Part shown: positions 31,896 to 40,981 of the stretch, one piece after another
How the letters are laid out: each line of letters opens with the position of its first letter
How positions within the stretch are numbered: the first letter of the stretch is position 1
Assembly (NCBI RefSeq): GCF_000376445.1
Contig: NZ_AQXI01000001.1
Span: 2,319,734 to 2,383,733 of the forward strand
Direction of reading: 5' to 3'
Length of the DNA stretch: 64,000 nucleotides
Source: Haladaptatus paucihalophilus DX253
GTDB lineage: Archaea > Halobacteriota > Halobacteria > Halobacteriales > Haladaptataceae
Notes under the pieces: generated by a model
Told to the model about the DNA's origin: nothing
Database searches by the model: none
What the model saw: only the letters and a program-made list of their open reading frames with translations
Made by a program: the position numbers and the translations under genes

Positions 31896-33026
31896 ATGGT
31901 CGGTCGTTCGTCTCGACGCGGCTTTCTGCGTATTTCCGGCCTCGGCCTGTCGATACTCGGCAGCGGCTGTAGCGCCCTCCAAGCGCAGTCGCCCCGTCAA
32001 GACCCGCGCTGGTCGGTCGAATTCGACGGGACCCCGGCACGAGCGACGACTCTCTCCGACGGTGGCCTCGTCATCGCAACGACGTTCACGCCCGACGGCG
32101 AACTCGGTCACCTTCGATTCTCCGGCGAGTACCAACGACTCGCCGAACTGATACAGGTCAAGACGCCCCCGGTCGTTTACGACCACCGCGCGCTCGTCGA
32201 ATCCGAGGGCATCGTCCGCACCGTCGCGCTCGACGGCAGTTCCCAAACGCGACTTCGAACCGGGTACTTGGCGCTCGGCCACTACGCTCCGGTCGTTTTG
32301 GGGTCGTCCATGTTCGGCGTCGGCTACAGCGACGAGTTCGGCAAATACGTCGTCTTCGCGCTCGATTTGACCGCCGAACGGATTCGCTGGATCCGCCCGT
32401 TCGGCACCGCTCGGGCGTCCATCGCCGCCGACGGCGAGCGCGTCTTCGCCGCGTCCCCGTCCGGTGTCGTCCGCGCCTACCGCGCGGACGACGGGGGGAC
32501 GCTCTGGCGGTGCGAGATCGGGAAGGGGGCGCGGTTGGCACACCGCGGGGATTCAGTTCTCGTCGCTACTCGGGGCGGGATGACCGCCCTCGACGCCGCG
32601 GATGGTTCGATACGCTGGCAGACCGAGAGCAGTTGGATCGCGTCCGTGGACACCGTGCCCGCGGTGGCCGACTCGACCGTCTACGCCGTGTTGTCGCTCT
32701 ACTCGAATCATCACCGAACCGTATTCGAGACTGAGACGTACCTCATCGCCTTCCACCTCGATACCGGCGCGGAACGCTGGCGAACGCGCGTCAGCTACGG
32801 GACGCCGCTCACCGTGACCGAGGACGGTATCGTCGCCGAGACCATGGAGAAAGTCGAGACGGACCGCGGGAACCGCGAGTTTCGAAAGAACCTCTCCGTC
32901 TTCGCCACCGGTGGCAAACGGTTGACGAAGTACGACCTGCCCGACAGGGCGACGATGCGTCCCGTCCTCCTCGACGACGCGGTTATCGCCGGATACGGGA
33001 AGACCGTCGCCGCGTACGACCGCTGA
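31896..33026 (+). CDS. Exported PQQ-like beta-propeller lipoprotein
   Basis: A 376-residue protein with a twin-Arg signal (SSRRGFLRISGLGLSILGSG, then C of a lipobox), so it is probably exported by Tat and anchored by lipid. The mature part has repeated propeller blades: DGSSQTRL, VFALDLTAERIRWIRPFG, GVVRAYRADDGGTLWRCEIG, ALDAADGSIRWQTE and FHLDTGAERWRTRV. These are PQQ-type blades (WRW pattern), used as scaffolds for binding or assembly outside the cell. It diverges from the phosphoesterase gene by 84 nt. No enzyme residue for PQQ is clear. Confidence 0.83.
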   Translation: MVGRSSRRGFLRISGLGLSILGSGCSALQAQSPRQDPRWSVEFDGTPARATTLSDGGLVIATTFTPDGELGHLRFSGEYQRLAELIQVKTPPVVYDHRALVESEGIVRTVALDGSSQTRLRTGYLALGHYAPVVLGSSMFGVGYSDEFGKYVVFALDLTAERIRWIRPFGTARASIAADGERVFAASPSGVVRAYRADDGGTLWRCEIGKGARLAHRGDSVLVATRGGMTALDAADGSIRWQTESSWIASVDTVPAVADSTVYAVLSLYSNHHRTVFETETYLIAFHLDTGAERWRTRVSYGTPLTVTEDGIVAETMEKVETDRGNREFRKNLSVFATGGKRLTKYDLPDRATMRPVLLDDAVIAGYGKTVAAYDR

Positions 33027-33095
33027 ATCGGCGGCGTATTCGACGTCGCTCCTCTCGCCCGAGGGTTCAACTGCCACTGGCCCGTCTCCCTTCCC

Positions 33096-34337
33096 ATGGA
33101 CGAAACCCACGTCGTCACCTGCTTTCTGCGCAACCGCGGTGCGGTGTTGCTCCTCCGGAGAAGCGAGGACGTCGGGTCCTATTCGGGGCAGTGGGGCGGG
33201 GTCGCCGGACACGCGGAGGGCGACCCGGACGCGCTCGCACGCGAGGAAATCGAGGAGGAAACCGGACTGCTCTCTTCCTGCACGTTCGTCCGCGCCGGGG
33301 ACACCTTCGACGTGGCCGACGACTCGCTCGACAAGCGCTGGGTCGTTCACCCGTACCTGTTCGACTGTGCGAGTCGGGACGCGACCACCGATTGGGAGAC
33401 GACCGAGACGGCGTGGGTTCCCCCGACCGAAATCCTTCGGCGCGAGACGGTGCCGGACCTGTGGACCTCCTACGACCGCGTCGCGCCCACGGTCGAATCC
33501 GTCGCCGAGGACGCCGAACACGGGTCCGCGTATATCTCCGTTCGGGCGCTCGAAGTTCTCCGCGACCGGGCCGGACTGTGCGCGGTCCGCGGCGGCGACT
33601 GGGACGAACTGACCCGACTCGCGGCGGACCTTATCGACGCTCGACCGAGCATGGCCGCGCTGGCGAACCGCGTGAACCGCGTCATGTCCGATGCGACCGA
33701 CGACCGAACCCCCGAAGCGGTCGAACGCGCCGCAATCGACGGCATCGAACGCGCCTATCGCGTGGACGAGGCGGCGACGCGCAACGCCCGCGAGCAGGTC
33801 GCCGATGAAACGGTGCTGACGCTCTCGCGCTCCGGGACGGTGCTGGACGCGCTTCGCGCCGCGGACCGCGTGTTCGTCGCCGAATCCCGCCCCGCCCTCG
33901 AAGGCGTCGGCGTCGCGGAGTCGCTGGCCGACGCGACGAACGTGACGCTTCACACCGACGCCGCGATAGCGCACGTGCTGGCGACGGAGGACGTGGACCG
34001 CGTCGTCGTCGGAGCCGATTCCGTCCTCCCGAACGGCGACGTGGTGAACAAGACCGGAACCCGAGTGGCGGCGTTGGCAGCGAGAAACGAGGACGTTCCG
34101 GTGTTCGTCGTCACCGCGACGGACAAGGTCCGAACCGGGGACGACCTCGTGCTGGAAGAAGGAAACCCGGATGCGGTGTACGACGGCGACGCGGACCTGT
34201 CGGTCCTGAATCCGACGTTCGACGTGACGCCAGCCGAGTTCGTTTCGGGCTACGTCACCGAACGCGGCCTTTTGGAGCGGGAAGGCATCGAGGCGGTAGC
34301 CGACGAACTGCGGGAATTAGCCGAGTGGAACGACTGA
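33096..34337 (+). CDS. NUDIX and eIF2B-like fusion protein
   Basis: A 413-residue fusion. Residues 1-140 form a NUDIX domain (GVAGHAEGDPDALAREEIEEETGLL, split here as GVAGHAEGDPDALAREE and IEEETGLL), and residues about 170-405 form an eIF2B-alpha/ribose-1,5-bisphosphate-isomerase-like domain (TLSRSGTVLDALRAADRVFV, VVGADSVLPNGDVVNKTGTR, AEFVSGYVTERGLL). The second half usually binds sugar phosphates or nucleotides; the first half splits nucleotide diphosphates. The fusion suggests a nucleotide-salvage enzyme that makes and uses a phosphorylated sugar, an inference. It is a single gene with a 69-nt gap from the propeller gene. Confidence 0.85.
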   Translation: MDETHVVTCFLRNRGAVLLLRRSEDVGSYSGQWGGVAGHAEGDPDALAREEIEEETGLLSSCTFVRAGDTFDVADDSLDKRWVVHPYLFDCASRDATTDWETTETAWVPPTEILRRETVPDLWTSYDRVAPTVESVAEDAEHGSAYISVRALEVLRDRAGLCAVRGGDWDELTRLAADLIDARPSMAALANRVNRVMSDATDDRTPEAVERAAIDGIERAYRVDEAATRNAREQVADETVLTLSRSGTVLDALRAADRVFVAESRPALEGVGVAESLADATNVTLHTDAAIAHVLATEDVDRVVVGADSVLPNGDVVNKTGTRVAALAARNEDVPVFVVTATDKVRTGDDLVLEEGNPDAVYDGDADLSVLNPTFDVTPAEFVSGYVTERGLLEREGIEAVADELRELAEWND

Positions 34338-34373
34338 CCGAACGCGCAAGAGTCAAACGTCTCGATTCTCGAA

Positions 34374-35061
34374 CTACTCATCCGCGAAGACCTCCTTTCG
34401 AATCGACTGAAGCTGTTCGGTTCCGTACATAGTAATACCCTCCTCGAAGATATCTCGCAATTTCCTGCCCGCCCGTCGCGTGCTCTCGGTCGATTCGACG
34501 TACGTTTCGAAGTCGAACCGGTCGCCGTCGAACCGGCGTTCGCTCAACTCACCGACCACGTCTGTTGTGCACCGTCTGGCACTCGTTCTGTTGCCATCGA
34601 CGACGATGAAGAGGCGATGTCACTCTGCCTGTCCGCCTCACCGCGAGCAACGCTACCGAACAGGACGATACCGACGACAGTCTCGATATCGCCCGTTTCA
34701 CCGAGTGCAAACTGGACCTCCTCGATGAACGCTCGAACTGGGTCGTGAAACTCCGGCCGCCCGATGGCAAGTATCGGGTCGTCTTTCTGGAGGCGGCTAG
34801 GGTCGATGGAAACGTAGTTCCGCTATGGCGTCTCGCGGATTCGGACGACGCCGAGATCGTCTAGCAGTTGTACGGCCCGCCAGACTATCGAACGAGTTAC
34901 CGCTGTCACATCGACGAGTTCGGGAATCGTAAATTCCGTATCGTTTGCGTCGGTCAACAGACGGAGGATATCGTCTGCGACACCGATTCGAAACACGTCT
35001 ATCTCGTATCCGTGGTGACGTTGATGCAGACTTTTATCTGCTGTTTCGCATCTCCAGACAC
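34374..35061 (-). pseudogene. HTH-nucleotidyltransferase gene with three disabling lesions
   Basis: Reading leftward from a GTG at 35061, pieces of one protein appear in different frames. First KVCINVTTDT, then after a one-base loss near 35006 VFRIGVADDILRLLTDAN and a winged helix, then an in-frame TAG at 34825-34823 after VVRIRETP, then the polymerase-beta-like signature LFGSVARGEADRQSDI. A second one-base loss near 34614 moves the frame into LFIVVDGNRT and the intact C-terminus (residues of 34374-34559, VGELSERRFDGDRFDFETYV). Comparable intact haloarchaeal proteins join an HTH to a MNT-type nucleotidyltransferase. The gene is dead unless lesions are sequencing errors; three separate ones make that unlikely. 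Confidence 0.8.
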
Positions 35062-35261
35062 TGTCTGATATCGTGCAACAACGTATGAATGGGCTGTGGA
35101 TAGAAGACAGTCACGCACTTGGAGAAAAATAGAGTAGTCTTGACTGACGTAGCTCCATGGACCCGAATCGGCAGCCGATTAGTCGGCCTGATTCCCTGTG
35201 CTTCAACCCACCAAGGGTACTTCTGAAACTATATACGTCCCAGCTCACAATAAATACGAAA

Positions 35262-35687
35262 ATGGTTTCGCCGTCTCACGTTCGCATTCTCTCCCCAGCA
35301 TGGCGATACGCGCTCATCGGCGCACTGGTCTCGCTCCCGGTCTCAGCCATTATCAACTGGCTTCCGAATTCAGAGGCGACTATCGGCGGTGGAATTATGA
35401 TTGTTGGGGCGCTCGTCGCGGGAGGCATCGCTGCAATCCGCTCAACAGAACCAAGTGCTGCCGGACTCCGCGCTGGGTTCCTTGGTGGTCTCGTCGCTGT
35501 GCTCATTTTCCTCGTAACGGTCGATATCACGGCGGTATGGCCGCTGTCCAGAGTCATCTTCTGGGTGTTTGCTGGGGGGATAAGTCTGTGCGTCGCCCCT
35601 CTATTCGGTCGAGGATGCGGTCGTATCGGTGGATGGGTGACGATCACCATTGTCACCCGATGGAAGACTAGCGCGAACGTGTCGTAA
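35262..35687 (+). CDS. DUF5518 family membrane protein
   Basis: A 141-residue protein with four hydrophobic helices rich in Gly and Ala (GALVSLPVSAIINWLPNSE, GGGIMIVGALVAGGIAAI, GLRAGFLGGLVAVLIFLV, and VIFWVFAGGISLCVAPLFG). The pattern fits DUF5518, a haloarchaeal membrane family without known role; a second member is at 52642. The ATG at 35262 is used; the upstream in-frame extension is not family-like. Composition is less GC-rich than the core, and it borders decayed DNA on both sides. Confidence 0.75.
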   Translation: MVSPSHVRILSPAWRYALIGALVSLPVSAIINWLPNSEATIGGGIMIVGALVAGGIAAIRSTEPSAAGLRAGFLGGLVAVLIFLVTVDITAVWPLSRVIFWVFAGGISLCVAPLFGRGCGRIGGWVTITIVTRWKTSANVS

Positions 35688-36475
35688 TTGGCCTACGATC
35701 TAGTAGTAGGTCTCATTCCGGTATTGAATGTTCAGAGTGCTTTGTCGATGTTATGAGTGAGACAGCTGACAAGCTTCAGTGGGTTACTGACAAGGTAAAC
35801 GATCGGCACAGAGTCCCCGACTTCACCCGCGTCCGCAACGATAGCTCGGAGGGCACTGTCTAGATAAGGACGAGCAGGTCGAAGAGCTAGTGATTCATGC
35901 TACTCTCAAACCTGCTCAAAAAGAGTTTAGAGACGGCTAGGATTGACTGTTGGGAGCATGAGCGGACGGCGAATGCCCTGACGGTCGTTCGCCACCCGGC
36001 TCCACGCGACCGGGCGTTCGCTCAGGGAAACAAAAGCGATTCTTGCGCCTCTCGGCGTAAAACGTTCGCATCGAGCGATTTTCAATGGATCCATCGGATA
36101 TCTGATAGCGTCTCCAACCCGCCGTCGGCAGCGCCGACGCAGGTCGCGGTGATCGCTCAACAACCGAACACCTGTCGAAGAGGAGCTAAACTAGACAGTG
36201 CCGTTCTCTAACATACCCTGAATCTGAGCCAACTATTGAAAATAAGCGAATTCAACTACGTGACGCTTTTTACCCCGCCGATTCTATCCTCTGATGGTGG
36301 TGATGACGAAATGTTACCCCCACTGAGCCCCTTGTGATGAAGGGATTAACACCGAACCACCGCTAATTCACGAAAGAACGAATCAATCAGTTGAAACTGT
36401 TCACCCCTCCGAGCCCCTTGTGACGAGGATTTTCCCCGAGCCGCCCTTTCGATACGCCCCGAGAGGAATCTCTTC
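35688..36475. other. Decayed intergenic DNA without a convincing gene
   Basis: Nearly 800 nt. A 36-codon frame at 35754 and a 104-codon frame at 35897 show no haloarchaeal protein character. A 13-nt direct repeat GAGCCCCTTGTGA occurs at 36325-36337 and 36411-36423, each within a similar CC-rich context. This could be what is left of a lost mobile element, but no transposase was recognised on either strand. Confidence 0.45.
36325..36423. repeat. 13-nt direct repeat pair, 86 nt apart
   Basis: GAGCCCCTTGTGA at 36325-36337 and 36411-36423. The bases around are also similar (ACCCCCACT before the first, ACCCCTCC before the second; GATGAAGG and CGAGGA after). It is a tandem-like remnant of unknown origin. 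Confidence 0.55.
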
Positions 36476-37048
36476 CTACACGCTTTCGAGCACCGCGACG
36501 GCTACCGCGCCAGCGGTGAGCGTCGTCCGCGGAATCGCTCCGGGGCGTTCGATACGCACGTCGTAGGCGGTCCGCGGCGAGAGCCGTCCAGAAATCGTCC
36601 CGACGTGTTCGCCGTTCGGTGCCGTGACGGTGAACGTGCGCGGGAACGGCGAGAACACGTCCACGACGGTGTTCAGTGCGCCAGCGATGCCTCGGCGGGA
36701 GGATAACTCGGCGATGCGTTCCCCGTCCGGTCGGTCGATGGTCCAGTGGTGGCGGCGAAAGTCCAACTCCCGCGAGAGGACGAGTTCGGGTTCGTCCGTC
36801 TCCGATTTCACGAGCGTGTACTCCCCCTCGATGTCGAAGGTCTGGCCAGAATCGACGCGGAAGACGGCGTCCCCCTCGGAGTCCCGAAACGGAAACGTGG
36901 CCCGCCCTTCCGCGACCTTGCGTTCGGTGGTGAGCAGCGTGTTCCCGTCCGGGTCGGTCACCCGAAACTCTTCGCGGAGGAGGTGTTTCCTGACAGTACA
37001 TTCGCGTCCCTCGAACGACCACCCGCCGACGTCGCCGCGTCCCGTCAT
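36476..37048 (-). CDS. LURP-one-related (tubby-like) protein
   Basis: A 190-residue all-beta protein. The repeated strand pattern CTVRKHLLREEFRVTDPDGN, FDIEGEYTLVKS, RRHHWTIDRPDGERIAELSS and FTVTAPNGEHVGTIS matches the LURP-one/tubby C-terminal fold, which in other organisms binds membrane lipids. Function in haloarchaea is unknown. The C-terminus ends with a short hydrophobic stretch (TTLTAGAVAVAVLESV) that could touch the membrane. It diverges from the D-2-hydroxyacid dehydrogenase gene. Confidence 0.75.
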   Translation of the reverse strand: MTGRGDVGGWSFEGRECTVRKHLLREEFRVTDPDGNTLLTTERKVAEGRATFPFRDSEGDAVFRVDSGQTFDIEGEYTLVKSETDEPELVLSRELDFRRHHWTIDRPDGERIAELSSRRGIAGALNTVVDVFSPFPRTFTVTAPNGEHVGTISGRLSPRTAYDVRIERPGAIPRTTLTAGAVAVAVLESV

Positions 37049-37161
37049 TGCGGCCGTCTTCGAAACGAACCGACAGTAAACTACCGATGCCGCGTGGCGG
37101 TTGGGCGGTATTGCCTTCCCCCTTCCGAAGATTCATTCCGACGCCGTTGGTACCTTTCCGC

Positions 37162-38100
37162 ATGCAGATTTCGCACCTCGGAATTCACGAGTCGGTCGAA
37201 GCCGTCTTCCCGCCCGAACAGTTGCGCGAGGAACTCTCCGCGCTCGACCCGACGGTCGCGGTGGTCGGCGACGGCGACCGAGACGCGCTCGCGGACTGCG
37301 ATGCGCTCGTCACGTTCGCCTATCGGGAGTCCTTCCTCGACGCCGACCTCGAATGGATACACTCGATTCAGGCGGGGTACGACCGCTTTCCGCTCTCCGA
37401 GCTCGAAGAAGCGGGTATCATCCTGACGAACAGCACGGGGATTCACGGCACGAGCGTCGGCGAAACCGTGTTGGGAACCATGCTCGAAATCGCCCGCCGC
37501 CTCCACAGATTCTCCCGTCAGCAGGTCGCGCACGAGTGGACCCGTCCCGACTGGGACGAACCGTTCACGCTCCAGCACGAACCGATATGCGTGGTCGGCC
37601 TCGGCACCCTCGGGCAGGGAATCGCCAAGCGCGCAGACGCCATCGGCATGCACGTTACGGGCGTTCGCCGGTCCGCCGAGTCGGTACCGCACGTTCGGAC
37701 GGTGTACGCGAACGACGACCTCCACGAAGCCATCTCTGACGCTCGGTTCGTCGCGCTGGCGACCCCCCTCACTGACGAGACGGAGGGGCTGATGGGCGAA
37801 GCGGAGTTCGACGCCATGCGGGACGACGCCTACTTCGTCAACGTGGCACGCGGGGATTGTGCCGACCAAGACGCCTTGGTCGCGGCGTTGCAGGGCGGCG
37901 ACATCGCGGGTGCCGCCCTCGACGTGTTCGAGGAGGAACCGCTCCCCGAGGACTCGCCGCTGTGGGACATGGACGACGTTATCGTCACGCCCCACGCCGC
38001 CGCGGCGGAGGTCGATTACTACCGCCACATCGCGGAACTCGTCCGGGAGAACGCACAGCACATCGACGCCGACGAGGAACTCACCAACCGAGTCGTATAG
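37162..38100 (+). CDS. D-2-hydroxyacid dehydrogenase
   Basis: A 312-residue NAD(P)-dependent enzyme. The dinucleotide site is VVGLGTLGQGIAKRAD, and the catalytic triad residues lie in NVARGD (Arg), DVFEEEPLPEDSPLW (Glu) and TPHAAA (His). It reduces 2-ketoacids to D-2-hydroxyacids. Homologues of this type are known from Haloferax. Start ATG 37162 is preferred over the longer frame because the N-terminus MQISHLGIHESVE fits the family. It is monocistronic. Confidence 0.9.
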   Translation: MQISHLGIHESVEAVFPPEQLREELSALDPTVAVVGDGDRDALADCDALVTFAYRESFLDADLEWIHSIQAGYDRFPLSELEEAGIILTNSTGIHGTSVGETVLGTMLEIARRLHRFSRQQVAHEWTRPDWDEPFTLQHEPICVVGLGTLGQGIAKRADAIGMHVTGVRRSAESVPHVRTVYANDDLHEAISDARFVALATPLTDETEGLMGEAEFDAMRDDAYFVNVARGDCADQDALVAALQGGDIAGAALDVFEEEPLPEDSPLWDMDDVIVTPHAAAAEVDYYRHIAELVRENAQHIDADEELTNRVV

Positions 38101-38323
38101 GCGGGCCGTCTCCGGTGCGGGGTGTTCGGCGATTCGCCGACCGAGCCATACGACGTTTATCGAAGTTCGTTCGAATGCGATGTGGATTCCGTGGATATCG
38201 CCGCCATCGTTTGACAGTTGATAACATCTAACGTTGTGGGTGGAGTAGGAGAACTAGCGCTCGCTGTGATGGTGATTCGGACACGAACGGCGTCTGAATG
38301 GGCGCGACAGAGGGGGGAACACA
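38101..38323. other. Intergenic region before the FAD oxidoreductase gene
   Basis: 223 nt. It holds a small palindromic stretch (GGCGATTCGCC near 38129) and the probable promoter of the next gene. GGGGGGAAC just before the ATG at 38324 may serve as ribosome site. No gene was seen. Confidence 0.4.
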
Positions 38324-39715
38324 ATGGCAACGACAGCGAAAGACGCTGACGAAACGACCATCGAACGATTTCGGGAGGGCCTTCGAGGAACGGTGATTCG
38401 GCCGGACGACCCGGAGTTCGACGACGCGCGCACGATTTACAACGCGATGATAGACAAACGTCCCGGACTCATCGTTCGGTGTGCCAACGTCGGGGACGTA
38501 ATCGCGGCCGTGAAGTTCGCTCGCGAACAGGACTTCGAAGCCGCCATCCGAAGCGGGGGGCACAGCGGTCCAGGTCTGGGACTGGTGGACGACGGACTGG
38601 TCATCGACCTGTCGGGCATGACGGGCATCCACGTGGACCCGGACGCGAAAACCGTGCGAGTCGAACCCGGGTGCACGTGGGGTGACGTGGATTCCGCGAC
38701 CCACGCGTTCGGCCTCGCAACTGTGAGCGGAGTCATCTCGACGACCGGGGTTAGCGGCCTGACCCTCGGCGGTGGACACGGCTATCTGACCCGGAAATAC
38801 GGCCTGACCATCGACAACCTGCTGAGCGCGGATGTGGTACTCGCGGATGGACGCTTGGTTCGCGCGAGCGAGGACGAGCACGAAGACCTGTTCTGGGCGC
38901 TTCGGGGCGGCGGCGGCAACTTCGGCGTGGTCGTCTCGTTCGAATACGAGTTGCACCCGGTAGACACGGTGGTCGGGGGGCCGCTGTTCTGGCCGATATC
39001 GGAACTCGAAACGACGATGCGCTGGTACCGCGAGTGGCTCCCGCAGGCCCCGGAGGACGTGTACGCGTTTTACCTGATTGCCGAGGTGCCGGGCGAACCA
39101 TTCCCGGAAGAACTCCACGGTAAGAACGTGTGCGGACTGATGTGGTGCTGTCTGGGGTCGGAAGCCGAAACCGATGCGGCGCTCCAGTCGGCCCGCGACG
39201 CCGCCGAACCGTTATTCGAGCACGTCGAGTCGATGCCCTATCCGGCGATCCAAGGCATGTTCGACGGCCTCTACCCGCCGGGCGACCAGTGGTACTGGAA
39301 GGGGGATTACGTGCGCGAGTTGACCGACGACGCCATCGCCGTCCACGAGCGTTTTAGCGAGGTGCCGACCCCGAAATCGACGATGCACCTCTATCCCATC
39401 GACGGGGCGGTCCACGACGTCGCACCAGACGAGACCGCGTGGAGCGTTCGCGACGCGACGTGGTCGATGGTTATCGTGGGCGTCGATGCCGACCCGGCGA
39501 ACGACAAGAAAATCACCAAGTGGGCCCGCGACTACTGGCATGCGCTCCACCCGCACACGGTCGGTGGCTCGTACATCAACTTCATGATGGAGGAAGGGGA
39601 GGACCGGGTTCAGGCCAGTTACGGCGACAACTACGAGCGGTTGCGCGCGGTCAAGGCGACGTACGACCCCGACAACTTCTTCCACGTGAACCAGAACATC
39701 GAACCGGCGAACTGA
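38324..39715 (+). CDS. FAD-binding oxidoreductase, berberine-bridge (BBE) type
   Basis: A 463-residue flavoprotein. The FAD domain (residues about 35-200) has RSGGHSGPGLGLVDDGLVID, where the His in GGHS is the usual covalent-flavin site, and LTLGGGHGYLTRKYGLTIDN. The C-terminal BBE piece is YINFMMEEGEDRVQASYGDN then DPDNFFHVNQNI. Such enzymes oxidise sugars, alcohols or alkaloids with oxygen. Substrate unknown. It is monocistronic and its composition is core-like. Confidence 0.88.
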   Translation: MATTAKDADETTIERFREGLRGTVIRPDDPEFDDARTIYNAMIDKRPGLIVRCANVGDVIAAVKFAREQDFEAAIRSGGHSGPGLGLVDDGLVIDLSGMTGIHVDPDAKTVRVEPGCTWGDVDSATHAFGLATVSGVISTTGVSGLTLGGGHGYLTRKYGLTIDNLLSADVVLADGRLVRASEDEHEDLFWALRGGGGNFGVVVSFEYELHPVDTVVGGPLFWPISELETTMRWYREWLPQAPEDVYAFYLIAEVPGEPFPEELHGKNVCGLMWCCLGSEAETDAALQSARDAAEPLFEHVESMPYPAIQGMFDGLYPPGDQWYWKGDYVRELTDDAIAVHERFSEVPTPKSTMHLYPIDGAVHDVAPDETAWSVRDATWSMVIVGVDADPANDKKITKWARDYWHALHPHTVGGSYINFMMEEGEDRVQASYGDNYERLRAVKATYDPDNFFHVNQNIEPAN

Positions 39716-39748
39716 GAGTAGGGAAACCGTTTCCCTCGCGGTACGTTT

Positions 39749-40981
39749 CTACTCCGACCCGACGAAGCGCATCGCGCCCTCGGCGACGATTCGCGCCGTC
39801 TCGACAACTTCGTCGGTGTAGACGAACTCGCCCGCACCGTGGATGTTCTCGCCGTCCGGCCCGACGATGACGGTCGGGAGGTCCGCGCGGTCGCCGAGGT
39901 AGTTGAAGTCGCCGACGCTGGCGAAGTAGCCGAACTCCGGTTCGACGCCCGCGACGGATTCCGTCGCGCCGACGAGCGACGTCACGAGGTCGTGGTCCTC
40001 CGGCGTGACGTAGGGTCCGTACTTGATGCCGGGGTCCGGCGACTCGCGGAAGCCGATTTCCACCTCGCTCTCGATGTCGAGGGCCGCGACGGCCTCCTCT
40101 GCCTGTTCGCGCACGATTTCCTCCGTTTCGCCGAGGACGACGTGGCGGTCCACCATGAGCTGGGCGCGTTCGGGAACCGAGAGCGTTTGGCTGCCGCCCT
40201 CCAGTAGAAGGGGACAGACCGACCCGTCGCCGAGTTTCGGATGGCTTCCCACGTCGAGATTGGAGAGCGCGTCGGCGACCTTCCCGGCGTCCACGACGGC
40301 GTTGGTTCCTTTGTGCGGTTGCGACCCGTGGGCCGCGTGGCCTTTCACTTCGATGTCGTAGAGGAAGCGCCCGCGAGCGCCGAGGAGGAGCGCGGGATTG
40401 TCGATGTCCTCCTCCTGTGCGAGAATCGGGCCGGGTTCCGTCACGATGGCGGCGTCGTAGTCGTCGGTGTAGCCGTCGCGGATGAGGCGGTCGGTGCCGA
40501 GTCCGTACGGCCCCTCCTCGTCCACCACGGCGGAGAGAACGATGTCGCCCGCGAGGTCAACGTCCGACTCCGCCAGCGCTTCGAAGGCGACCATGACCGC
40601 GGCGAGGCCGCCCTTCATGTCGCAGGCCCCCTGTCCGTACAGTTTGCCGTCTTCGATGCGCCCCGAGCAGGGGTCTTCCTCCCAATCCTCGACCAACAGC
40701 ACGGTGTCCATGTGCGCGTTGAGCAGGAGCGTGGGGGCATCCGGGTCGCTTCCTTCCAGTCGGGCGAGCACGTTATCGCCCTCGTACTCCGTGATTTTCG
40801 GCTCGCTGACGTGGTGGTACTCGGGGTCGAGGTCGCGCGAATCCAGCCAGTCGTACACGAACTCGCTCAGTTCGTGCTCTTCGAAGTACGGCGAGGGAAT
40901 CTGCACCATCTCCTGCAGGAGGGAGATGGTCTCGTCCGGGTCGATCCGCGCGAGTTCAGCGGATTCAGCGGGTTCAGTCAT
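39749..40981 (-). CDS. M20-family metallopeptidase (ArgE/DapE type)
   Basis: A 410-residue amidohydrolase/peptidase. Metal and catalytic motifs: LLLNAHMDTVLL, GACDMKGGLAAV, VDEEGPYGLGTD (general base Glu) and ending GEFVYTDE. The central dimerisation domain starts near FLYDIEVKGHAAHGSQPH. It may split N-acyl amino acids or dipeptides. Its start overlaps the end of the APC permease gene by 8 nt, so uptake and breakdown of the same amino-acid derivative is likely, an inference. Confidence 0.88.
   Translation of the reverse strand: MTEPAESAELARIDPDETISLLQEMVQIPSPYFEEHELSEFVYDWLDSRDLDPEYHHVSEPKITEYEGDNVLARLEGSDPDAPTLLLNAHMDTVLLVEDWEEDPCSGRIEDGKLYGQGACDMKGGLAAVMVAFEALAESDVDLAGDIVLSAVVDEEGPYGLGTDRLIRDGYTDDYDAAIVTEPGPILAQEEDIDNPALLLGARGRFLYDIEVKGHAAHGSQPHKGTNAVVDAGKVADALSNLDVGSHPKLGDGSVCPLLLEGGSQTLSVPERAQLMVDRHVVLGETEEIVREQAEEAVAALDIESEVEIGFRESPDPGIKYGPYVTPEDHDLVTSLVGATESVAGVEPEFGYFASVGDFNYLGDRADLPTVIVGPDGENIHGAGEFVYTDEVVETARIVAEGAMRFVGSE

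Noticed and set aside
32553-33974. 473-codon minus-strand frame across the propeller and NUDIX-eIF2B genes
   Set aside because: It crosses two real genes on the other strand and shows Arg/Gly/Asp mirror composition only.
35897-36211. 104-codon frame as a transposase remnant
   Set aside because: All frames on both strands were read; no DDE, HUH or serine-recombinase motif appears.
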